From: Candidatus Thiodiazotropha sp. (ex Gloverina cf. vestifex)
Lineage (GTDB): Bacteria > Pseudomonadota > Gammaproteobacteria > Chromatiales > Chromatiaceae
Reading direction: 5' to 3'
Assembly: GCA_025656435.1 (NCBI GenBank)
Contig: JAHXHT010000166.1
Location: 1 to 5,298 of the forward strand
DNA: 5,298 bases
Numbering within the stretch: the first letter of the stretch is position 1; each line of letters starts with the position of its first letter. Shown here in pieces: positions 1 through 4,642 of this stretch. A model generated the notes under the pieces. The model worked only from the letters and a program-made list of their open reading frames with translations, did not search any database and was not told the DNA's origin. The translations under genes and the position numbers were made by a program.

Positions 1-190
1 CGGTCGGGGCATAACGGCTGTCGCGTTGGCGAGTCGATTTTGGGGACTCGGATGTCCCAAAATCTTTCACGAGGTAGCGACACGCTTGGCGGCTTATTCT
101 GGTAGCAATTTCCCGGACTTTAAGGCTGTCTCGCCAGAACCAGATCAACATCATCAGGGCGAGCAACAGATTCAGTGTGGAGTATGACAT
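1..190 (-). CDS. DUF3301-like small membrane protein, partial and probably interrupted
   Basis: An ATG at 190-188 opens a minus-strand frame that stays open to the window edge (63 codons seen). The N-terminus is a hydrophobic helix (about residues 6-19, LNLLLALMMLIWFW) followed by WFWRDSLKVRE and an Arg-rich amphipathic stretch ending RQACR. From memory this is the pattern at the start of DUF3301 proteins, short single-helix inner-membrane proteins of unknown function in gammaproteobacteria. Family members continue with a QxLDxTV-type segment; here the protein instead reads YLVKDFG and a polar Ser/Lys/Arg run, coinciding with a region of nested inverted repeats. The gene may therefore be interrupted near base 76-82. 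No good ribosome site precedes the ATG. Its start lies only 28 bp from the divergent macrodomain start. Family assignment is moderate; integrity of the 3' part is doubtful. Confidence 0.5.
   Translation of the reverse strand, partial: MSYSTLNLLLALMMLIWFWRDSLKVREIATRISRQACRYLVKDFGTSESPKSTRQRDSRYAPT
19..82. repeat. Nested inverted repeats at left edge
   Basis: An outer inverted repeat TGTCGC (19-24) / GCGACA (77-82) encloses a perfect 9-bp repeat GATTTTGGG (36-44) / CCCAAAATC (56-64) with an 11-nt loop. The 5' arm can also be engaged by a competing hairpin, GAGTC (31-35) with GACTC (45-49). The structure begins where the DUF3301-like protein loses family resemblance, so it may belong to an inserted element rather than to the gene. 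No T-tract follows on either strand, so it does not look like a standard terminator. Confidence 0.5.
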
Positions 191-207
191 CTCGTGTTTT
201 GGGGCTT

Positions 208-211
208 GGAG
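208..211 (+). promoter_or_regulatory. Ribosome binding site deciding the macrodomain start
   Basis: GGAG lies 7 nt before the GTG at 219. The earlier in-frame GTG at 177 has no such site and would add 14 residues with no counterpart in E. coli YmdB, so 219 is preferred. Confidence 0.6.
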
Positions 212-218
212 ACTTGTA

Positions 219-740
219 GTGGGACAGATAAGCATTGTAACGGGAGATATCACCCGGCTGAAAGTCGACGCTATTGTCAATGCCGCCAATTCCAGCCTGC
301 TTGGTGGTGGGGGTGTGGATGGAGCGATTCATCGGGCGGCGGGTCCGCGATTGCTGGAGCACTGCAGAACCCTCGGTGGTTGCCCAACCGGGGAGGCCCG
401 GATAACACCGGCATTCGATCTAGCGGCACAATGGGTCATTCATACTGTGGGTCCTGTATGGCAGGGTGGTGATCGAGGCGAACCTGAGTTACTGCGTGCT
501 TGCTATGACAATTCATTCAGATTCGCACTGGAGCATCGTATAGGTTCGATCGCCTTTCCGGCGATCAGTACCGGTGTCTACGGCTACCCCAAAGAGCTAG
601 CCGTTGAACTGGCGATTGATGTCATGCGGCGCCATGTCGATGCTTTTGAAACGATCATAGCCTGTTGCTTCAGTCGGGTGGACGCTGATCACTATCGCAT
701 AAATTGTCCAGAGTGTTTGCTGGATGACGAGGTACATTAG
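219..740 (+). CDS. ymdB: Macrodomain ADP-ribose / O-acetyl-ADP-ribose hydrolase (YmdB/MacroD type)
   Basis: This is a 173-residue single-domain macrodomain protein, close in length to E. coli YmdB (177). Enzymes of this group bind ADP-ribose and hydrolyse O-acetyl-ADP-ribose or remove mono-ADP-ribose from acidic side chains in the cytoplasm; YmdB has also been reported to modulate RNase III. Visible hallmarks: the start GDITRLKVDAIVNAAN, then SLLGGGGVDGAIHRAAGP (about 26-43), then HTVGPVW (75-81), and the second phosphate loop AFPAISTGVYGYP (112-124). Asn24 and Asp34 line up with the active-site Asn25 and Asp35 of YmdB, so catalysis should be intact. The C-terminus has three Cys (150, 163, 166) and differs most from YmdB. 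The GTG start at 219 is chosen from its ribosome site and the family N-terminus. It stands alone, divergent from the DUF3301-like gene, with a 49-bp gap to the next gene on the same strand; the physiological partner is not evident from context. Confidence 0.92.
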   Translation: MGQISIVTGDITRLKVDAIVNAANSSLLGGGGVDGAIHRAAGPRLLEHCRTLGGCPTGEARITPAFDLAAQWVIHTVGPVWQGGDRGEPELLRACYDNSFRFALEHRIGSIAFPAISTGVYGYPKELAVELAIDVMRRHVDAFETIIACCFSRVDADHYRINCPECLLDDEVH

Positions 741-768
741 TTGACACGTGCCATGTTATTTTTAACGC
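741..768 (+). promoter_or_regulatory. Possible weak sigma70 promoter for the small membrane gene
   Basis: A perfect -35 hexamer TTGACA (741-746) directly follows the macrodomain stop. The best-spaced -10 (16 nt) is TAACGC at 763-768, a poor match. The 49-bp gap would just hold a promoter, but read-through from the macrodomain gene is equally possible. Confidence 0.22.
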
Positions 769-789
769 AGTTCAGTACAGCTTGGACGG

Positions 790-1023
790 ATGAATATGTT
801 TACCTGGCTAGATAAAATCCCACTACACATGATCGCGTTGCCGGCAGCTTTTCTGGCGCTCGTGCCCTTCGTGCCGGAGCCTCATCTTTTAGAGAAACTA
901 AAGATGCTGGGTGACGGCACCCTTCAGCGTCCGCTCGATATCTTCGACTTGGTTTTTCACGGTTCGGGACTGATTCTTCTGGCTATCAAACTGGTGAGGG
1001 GGAAGGGAAGTGGTCAGTCATAA
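790..1023 (+). CDS. Small two-helix inner-membrane protein, conserved hypothetical
   Basis: This 77-residue protein has two likely membrane helices (about 12-28 and 52-69) joined by a polar segment, PEPHLLEKLKMLGDGTLQRP (29-48). The short basic tail (RGKGSGQS) suggests a cytoplasmic C-terminus by the positive-inside rule. I recall small gammaproteobacterial proteins with the same PFVPEPHLxEKLxML ... RPxDxFDLxxHG layout; automatic pipelines sometimes label them 'RND transporter', which a two-helix protein of this size cannot be on its own. No function is claimed. Two start codons are possible: ATG 790 and ATG 796. The GGACGG at 784-789 is spaced better for 796, which would remove two residues. 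The next gene is convergent, and the spacer after this stop carries a palindrome that could end or protect the transcript. Confidence 0.75.
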   Translation: MNMFTWLDKIPLHMIALPAAFLALVPFVPEPHLLEKLKMLGDGTLQRPLDIFDLVFHGSGLILLAIKLVRGKGSGQS

Positions 1024-1068
1024 CTGTAAGATTTGTGAGATTTCCTTACGGTAACAGTTGCGTAATCT

Positions 1069-1104
1069 GTAGGTTGGGCTTCGCTAATGCTCAGCCCAAC
1101 CTGC
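1069..1104. repeat. GGTTGGGCT palindromic intergenic repeat
   Basis: Perfect 10-bp arms AGGTTGGGCT (1071-1080) and AGCCCAACCT (1093-1102) flank a 12-nt loop; a T·G wobble and a G-C pair extend the stem to 1069/1104. Palindromes of this GTTGGGCT...AGCCCAAC type are, to my knowledge, scattered between genes in many gammaproteobacteria. It sits between the stop of the small membrane gene and the stop of convergent fetB. No T-tract follows, so I call it a repeat that may act as a 3'-end stem-loop rather than a classic terminator. The rest of the 171-bp spacer (1024-1194) holds only weak short stems, such as CTGTAAG/CTTACGG at 1024-1051, and no convincing gene. Confidence 0.7.
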
Positions 1105-1194
1105 CTATGTGCCTTGAGTGGGTTTCGGCTCCTTTCCGGCGAATTTTTTGAGTGCGGCGTCAGCACATGGGGCTATGGAGAGCCTAGCCAGAGG

Positions 1195-2001
1195 CTATTC
1201 AGGTTTCGCTGGACTCAGACGGTCGAGGCGCAGACGTTCTCTTTCATCGAAGAGACGTCGTGAGCCGATCCACACGGCAGCACTGGCACCAAAGCCGGTA
1301 CCGGCAGCAATCAGCAGCATGATCAGGATCTGATACTTTGCGGCCTCGAAGGGGGGGCTGCCCGCAAGGATCTGTCCTGTCATCATGCCGGGCAGGCTGA
1401 CCACGCCTGCTGCGGCCATTGCATTAATGATGGGGATGAGCCCGCTACGCAGGGCGTTGCGGCGAATCACACGGATTGCCTCTTCCCAGGTATGACCGAG
1501 CATCAGACGACCCTCGATCTCACGCTGCTGCTGCCAGGCACTCTGGGTGAGATTATCAAGCGCGATGGCGATGCCCGACATGGTGTTGCCCAATAGCATG
1601 CCGAGCAGGGGGATGGTGTACTGTACTGAGTACCAGGGTTCAGCCTGTACGATCACAGTCAGTGCAATCAGGGTAACGGTGAAAGAAGAGATGAACATGG
1701 AAAGGGTCCCCACACCCATTCCCCAGGCGCCGATAAAGCGGCGCTGCTGTCGCGCCATCACTTCGTAGCCGGCCACTACCAGCATGAACAGGGCAAGTGC
1801 AGCGATCAGCATCGGATGGGACTGGACAAAGAGAAATTTCAGCACCAGGCCGAGCAGACTTAGTTGCACCACCGTGCGCAGTGCGGCAATCAGCAGTCGT
1901 TGTCCTATACCCAATGAAAGCTTGAGTGAGAGCAGCGCCAACGCAAGTACCAATAACGCGGCAAGCGCCAGATCGAGGGGTGTCAGCCTGATCAGCTCCA
2001 T
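1195..2001 (-). CDS. fetB: FetB-type ABC transporter permease (UPF0014)
   Basis: This 268-residue integral membrane protein has about seven hydrophobic segments (near 8-30, 36-59, 63-80, 97-120, 127-148, 186-206, 222-246). It matches the UPF0014/YbbM family, whose E. coli member FetB (259 aa) forms with FetA an ABC exporter linked to iron export and oxidative-stress resistance. Recognisable motifs are RTVVQL (42-47), PLLGMLLGNTMSGIAIAL (131-148), EGRLMLGHTWEEAI (163-176, the likely coupling helix facing the ATPase) and PGMMTGQILAGSPPFEAAKY (204-223). The ATG at 2001 is chosen because it starts just before the first helix; a longer frame to 2112 only adds translated fetA sequence. It overlaps the fetA stop by 10 nt and lacks a clear ribosome site, which points to translational coupling. 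A small hairpin (AGCCT/AGGCT, 1181-1196) covers the stop. Substrate is inferred from family, not shown. Confidence 0.88.
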   Translation of the reverse strand: MELIRLTPLDLALAALLVLALALLSLKLSLGIGQRLLIAALRTVVQLSLLGLVLKFLFVQSHPMLIAALALFMLVVAGYEVMARQQRRFIGAWGMGVGTLSMFISSFTVTLIALTVIVQAEPWYSVQYTIPLLGMLLGNTMSGIAIALDNLTQSAWQQQREIEGRLMLGHTWEEAIRVIRRNALRSGLIPIINAMAAAGVVSLPGMMTGQILAGSPPFEAAKYQILIMLLIAAGTGFGASAAVWIGSRRLFDERERLRLDRLSPAKPE

Positions 2002-2591
2002 GATTTTACCAGTTGCCGATTCTCGATCACCAATGAACTGGTGCCGACACGGTGTTGCTGCTCGGGGTCGTGAGTGACCCAGAGTACGGCGGTTTGATGA
2101 GCTTTGCGCCACTGCGCAATGATGGTTTCGGCACGATCGATATTGGCCTTGTCCAGGTTGGCGGTAGGCTCATCCAACAGCAGCACATCCGGTTGGTTGG
2201 ACAGCAGGCGGAGCAAGGCAAGACGCTGACGTTCTCCACTTGAAAATCTATTGACCTGCCAGTCGCCAGTCTCGGCAGGTAGATCGAGACGTTCGAGAAT
2301 CTCTCCGTCAAGCTTTGGGAAATGGTCGCTGACCCGGTCACTCCACCAGGCGCTCTCCGCCGGTAACAAACCGACCCGACTGCGCCAGGCTGGACCGGTG
2401 ATGCCGTGCTGTGCGGTATCACCACACCAAGCTTCTCCATCATGAGGATCGAGATCAGCAATGGCGCGCAGCAGTCGTGACTTACCGCTGCCGGATGGGC
2501 CGCTGATGGTCATGCACTCGCCCGGCGCGAGTTCCAGATTGAATGGGTCCAGCAACGGTGTGGCAAACTGCTTGAGAATCAGCTCGGCCAC
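1992..2591 (-). CDS. fetA: FetA-type ABC transporter ATP-binding protein with atypical Q-loop
   Basis: This 199-residue soluble nucleotide-binding subunit presumably powers the FetB permease encoded next to it. Walker A is GPSGSGKS (31-38), the ABC signature is FSSGERQR (116-123, usually LSGGQ), Walker B with its catalytic Glu is VLLLDEPTANLD (136-147, Glu141), and the switch His is in LWVTHD (His174). The Q-loop is odd: where E. coli FetA, as I recall it, has YCAQTP, this protein has LLPAES (75-80), leaving Ala in place of the glutamine. It also lacks some of the usual helical subdomain length. The GTG at 2591 is preferred: its G is the last base of the trmB TAG (TAGTG, 1-nt overlap) and it begins just before the first beta strand. 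A GTG at 2621 would add ten residues of translated trmB sequence. FetA identity rests on pairing with FetB; a generic small ABC ATPase is the fallback. Confidence 0.85.
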   Translation of the reverse strand: MAELILKQFATPLLDPFNLELAPGECMTISGPSGSGKSRLLRAIADLDPHDGEAWCGDTAQHGITGPAWRSRVGLLPAESAWWSDRVSDHFPKLDGEILERLDLPAETGDWQVNRFSSGERQRLALLRLLSNQPDVLLLDEPTANLDKANIDRAETIIAQWRKAHQTAVLWVTHDPEQQHRVGTSSLVIENRQLVKSWS

Positions 2592-3289
2592 TACTTCGTG
2601 CGCTCGAAGAAAAGGTCCCACACACCATGCCCAAGCTGTTGGCCACGCTGTTCGAACTTGGTCAGCGGGCGTGATGCCGGGCGAGGTGAAAACTGTTTAG
2701 TACCGGCTTGATTACGAAAGCCCGGATGTAGGGTAAGAACCTCCATCATGTGATGGGCATAGTTTTCCCAGTCTGTTGCCATGTGGAGTACACCGCCGGG
2801 AATCAATGCACGGTGGAGTAGATCGGCGAACTCTGGACGTACGATGCGCCGTTTGTGATGGCGCTTCTTTGGCCAGGGGTCCGGGAAGTAGAGCAATACA
2901 CGCTCAAGACTAGCCTCAGGCAGATGATTGCGCAGCAGCATCATGGCATCCGTTTGCAGGATGCGGACATTGTCGCTCTCATGCTCTGCCAGCTTGATCA
3001 TCAGGTGACCGACGCCTGGACTGTGCACCTCGACACCCAGATAGTTTTGTTCAGGATGTCGCTGTGCCAGTTGGGCCAGGGTTTCGCCATTACCAAAGCC
3101 GATCTCGAGTGTGACTGGATTGGTATTGCCATAGATTGCTGTAAAGTCGAGCAGCTTGTCATCCGGGGCTAAACCATAGCGAGGCCAGAGGGTATCGAAT
3201 GCCCGCTGCTGAGCTTCAGTCACACGACCCTGACGCAGGACGTAGCTACGGATAGGACGGCGCTGATTTTCTTGGGATTGCTCGTTCAG
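2591..3289 (-). CDS. trmB: tRNA (guanine-N7)-methyltransferase TrmB, apparent CTG start
   Basis: TrmB transfers a methyl group from S-adenosylmethionine to N7 of G46 in the tRNA variable loop. The Rossmann SAM site is LEIGFGNGE (61-69, numbering from the CTG), followed by LGVEVHSPGVG (84-94), the family motif FPDPWPKKRHHKRR (135-148), GGVLHMATDWENYA (165-178) and the C-terminal RPLTKFEQRG (207-216) and HGVWDLFFER (221-230). The first usable ATG/GTG/TTG is GTG 3223, but that start would drop RRPIRSYVLRQGR (10-22), which matches RRIRSFVRRQGR of E. coli TrmB. The frame stays open upstream to a TAG, with no ATG, GTG or TTG; the best start is CTG at 3289, inside the thiG stop (CTGA, a 4-nt overlap). 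That gives 232 residues, near the E. coli 239. A GGTGGA lies 12 nt upstream, rather far. Function is secure; the start codon is inferred. Confidence 0.9.
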   Translation of the reverse strand: MNEQSQENQRRPIRSYVLRQGRVTEAQQRAFDTLWPRYGLAPDDKLLDFTAIYGNTNPVTLEIGFGNGETLAQLAQRHPEQNYLGVEVHSPGVGHLMIKLAEHESDNVRILQTDAMMLLRNHLPEASLERVLLYFPDPWPKKRHHKRRIVRPEFADLLHRALIPGGVLHMATDWENYAHHMMEVLTLHPGFRNQAGTKQFSPRPASRPLTKFEQRGQQLGHGVWDLFFERTK

Positions 3290-4080
3290 AAGAAGAGGCT
3301 ATCCACCGGTGATGAGGCTGAAGCAAAGCGCTTGGCCGGCATGCGACCGGCAAGATAAGCTTCGCGTCCTGCCTGGATTGCTTTCTTCATGGCTGAGGCC
3401 ATCAGTACCGGGTTCTGTGCGGCGGCGATGGCGGTGTTCATCAGCACGCCGTCGCAACCCAGCTCCATCGCTACGGCAGCATCGGATGCGGTACCTACAC
3501 CGGCATCGACCAGAATCGGCACTTTGGCATTTTCGACAATAGTGCGGATGTTAAGCCGGTTGCGGATGCCCAGTCCGGAACCGATGGGTGCGGCCAGCGG
3601 CATCACGGCAACGCAACCCATCTCTTCCAGCCGCTTTGCCATGATCGGGTCGTCGTTAGTGTAGACCATCACATCGAAGCCATCGTTGATCAGCTCTTCG
3701 GCTGCTTGCAGGGTCTGTACCACGTCGGGGAAGAGGGTCTTTTCGTCACCCAACACTTCCAGTTTGACCAGGTTATGACCGTCCAGCAGCTCACGGGCCA
3801 GACGGCAGGTACGGACCGCCGTCTGAGCATCAAAACAGCCGGCCGTGTTGGGCAGGTAGGTGAATTCACTCGGCGGCAGGACCTCAAGGATATTGGGTTC
3901 GTCCTTGTTCTGGCCGATATTGGTGCGACGTACCGCGATGGTGACGATCTCAGCACCGCTGGTATCGATGGCGTCACGGGTTTCCTGCATATCTTTGTAT
4001 TTACCAGTCCCAACAAGCAGGCGGGAGGTGAATTCGCGTCCGGCGACGCTGAAGCTGTCGTTATGAATCTCGTTTGGCAT
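3286..4080 (-). CDS. thiG: Thiazole synthase ThiG
   Basis: ThiG is a (beta/alpha)8 barrel that condenses 1-deoxy-D-xylulose 5-phosphate, dehydroglycine and the sulfur of ThiS thiocarboxylate into the thiazole of thiamine. The 264 residues match the usual length and are full-length. Motifs: SRLLVGTGKYKD (19-30), TIAVRR (47-52), LPNTAGC (76-82), LVKLEVLGD (104-112) with Lys106 as the expected Schiff-base lysine, PLAAPIGSGLGIRN (161-174), VDAGVGTASDAA (191-202) and the phosphate-site end DGVLMNTAIA (210-219). The C-terminus RFASASSPVDSLFF is a common gammaproteobacterial form. ATG 4080 is preferred; the frame also runs back to a TTG at 4134, but those 18 codons derive partly from the inverted repeat of the inserted element. 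The ribosome site is weak. The stop overlaps trmB by 4 nt. The upstream neighbour thiS encodes its sulfur-carrier partner, 228 bp away across the inserted element. Confidence 0.96.
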   Translation of the reverse strand: MPNEIHNDSFSVAGREFTSRLLVGTGKYKDMQETRDAIDTSGAEIVTIAVRRTNIGQNKDEPNILEVLPPSEFTYLPNTAGCFDAQTAVRTCRLARELLDGHNLVKLEVLGDEKTLFPDVVQTLQAAEELINDGFDVMVYTNDDPIMAKRLEEMGCVAVMPLAAPIGSGLGIRNRLNIRTIVENAKVPILVDAGVGTASDAAVAMELGCDGVLMNTAIAAAQNPVLMASAMKKAIQAGREAYLAGRMPAKRFASASSPVDSLFF

Positions 4081-4117
4081 CGATCTGTCTATGTCCGTTT
4101 TAGGAAATTGATTATTC

Positions 4118-4137
4118 AAGGAACCTCTGATCAATTC
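4118..4137. repeat. Left terminal inverted repeat of MITE
   Basis: AAGGAACCTCTGATCAATTC is the reverse complement of the right repeat at 4267-4286 except for one base (C4132 against the T expected), giving 19 of 20 matches. It lies 37 bp upstream of the thiG start. Confidence 0.9.
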
Positions 4138-4284
4138 ATGAATCGGCGTGTGGCGGCCGAAATGCCCCGGCTCTGGCTCTGCGTTGAAAAGCTTGGCAAT
4201 AGCCGGCTATTACACGCACTTTTTGCCTTGATCCGACGCATTTCATCTCACCGCACTCTCGATCCAGAATTAATCAGAGGTTCC
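4120..4284. mobile_element. 165-bp foldback MITE between thiS and thiG
   Basis: The element is bounded by GGAACCTCTGAT at its left end and the inverted copy at its right end. No coding capacity for a transposase is present, so it would have to be moved in trans. The interior is itself an imperfect foldback: GAAATGC (4159-4165) pairs with GCATTTC (4238-4244), GCGTTG (4181-4186) with CGACGC (4234-4239) allowing one wobble, and the centre is the perfect palindrome AATAGCCGGCTATT (4198-4211). The flanks are TCAA on the left and TTAA on the right, an imperfect 4-bp duplication at best. GGAxCCTCTGA-type ends recall some IS5-family insertion sequences, which often target YTAR; that family link is from memory only. 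Its removal would leave a thiS-thiG spacer of about 60 bp. The transcript of this stretch would fold into a long stem between the two genes. Confidence 0.8.
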
Positions 4285-4286
4285 TT
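4267..4286. repeat. Right terminal inverted repeat of MITE
   Basis: GAATTAATCAGAGGTTCCTT mirrors the left repeat with one mismatch (A4272). Its outer edge continues into TTAAG and lies 22 bp from the thiS stop codon. Confidence 0.9.
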
Positions 4287-4308
4287 AAGCTGGGTTGCTG
4301 GTGTTTGC

Positions 4309-4509
4309 TCAGCCGCCACCGACGGCATGGATAATCTCCACCCGGTCATTGGCCTTAATGGGGTGGCCCTCGAAGCCGCTGCGTGGCACCAGCTCCTCGT
4401 TAACCTCTACCGCGATACGCTGGCCGGTCAGTTCAAGCAGTCCTATCAGGCCCGCCATATCCAGATTTGCGGGAATTTGCTTTTCCTCGCCGTTTAAGTA
4501 AATCTGCAT
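4309..4509 (-). CDS. thiS: Sulfur carrier protein ThiS
   Basis: This 66-residue ubiquitin-fold protein ends in HAVGGG; its C-terminal Gly-Gly is adenylated by ThiF-type enzymes and converted to a thiocarboxylate, the sulfur donor for ThiG. It starts MQIYLNGEEKQIP, the typical first beta hairpin, with conserved IAVEVNEELVPRS (32-44) and the core strand ANDRVEIIHAVGGG (53-66). Length matches the family (about 65-70). A GGA 6 nt before ATG 4509 is a modest ribosome site. It is the first gene of the minus-strand unit, followed by thiG after the inserted element. No thiF, thiO/thiH or thiE is in the window. No TPP riboswitch is visible upstream. Confidence 0.95.
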   Translation of the reverse strand: MQIYLNGEEKQIPANLDMAGLIGLLELTGQRIAVEVNEELVPRSGFEGHPIKANDRVEIIHAVGGG

Positions 4510-4642
4510 CTTTATCCGATCTCTGTGTGGAAGCAGTCAGAGCATGGATTCTACAACAACTGTGATCGACAAAGTACGCAGAGTGAAAATTGAAGAATAA
4601 TGACCCACGACGAATGAGCCGCAGGGTCAAGCGGAGGGTGCA
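4510..4642. other. Divergent intergenic region thiS / acyl-CoA ligase
   Basis: This 133-bp AT-richer spacer must hold the promoters for both directions. On the minus strand TAGAAT could be a -10 for thiS, but no good -35 sits 16-18 nt before it. On the plus strand I see no well-spaced hexamer pair. The THI-box landmarks CUGAGA and CCUGAU are absent on the minus strand. A short frame at 4433-4630 on the minus strand overlaps thiS and has no family resemblance. Confidence 0.4.
4633..4638 (+). promoter_or_regulatory. Ribosome binding site of the acyl-CoA ligase
   Basis: GGAGGG lies 4 nt before GTG 4643, somewhat close but strong. An in-frame TGA at 4601 and the absence of other in-frame starts between make GTG 4643 the best start. 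Confidence 0.6.

Noticed and set aside
177..218. Earlier GTG start of the macrodomain protein
   Set aside because: It lacks a ribosome site and adds residues absent from E. coli YmdB, while GTG 219 has GGAG at 7 nt.
1024..1194. Rho-independent terminator
   Set aside because: A T6 run at 1144-1149 is not preceded by a convincing GC-rich stem, and the strong palindrome at 1069-1104 has no T-tract.
1118..1333. 71-codon plus-strand frame in and beyond the convergent spacer
   Set aside because: It runs antisense into fetB, has no ribosome site and is rich in Arg and Ser as expected for a shadow frame.
2027..2461. 144-codon minus-strand frame
   Set aside because: It is an alternative frame wholly inside fetA, without domain resemblance.
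4081..4134. Extended ThiG start at TTG 4134 (18 extra residues)
   Set aside because: The extra codons come partly from the inverted repeat of the inserted element and do not resemble ThiG N-termini.
3706..4497. 263-codon plus-strand open frame
   Set aside because: It runs antisense through thiG, the inserted element and most of thiS, with no recognisable domain; it is a shadow of those genes.
4510..4642. TPP riboswitch upstream of thiS
   Set aside because: The conserved CUGAGA and CCUGAU landmarks are absent on the minus strand and the leader is short.
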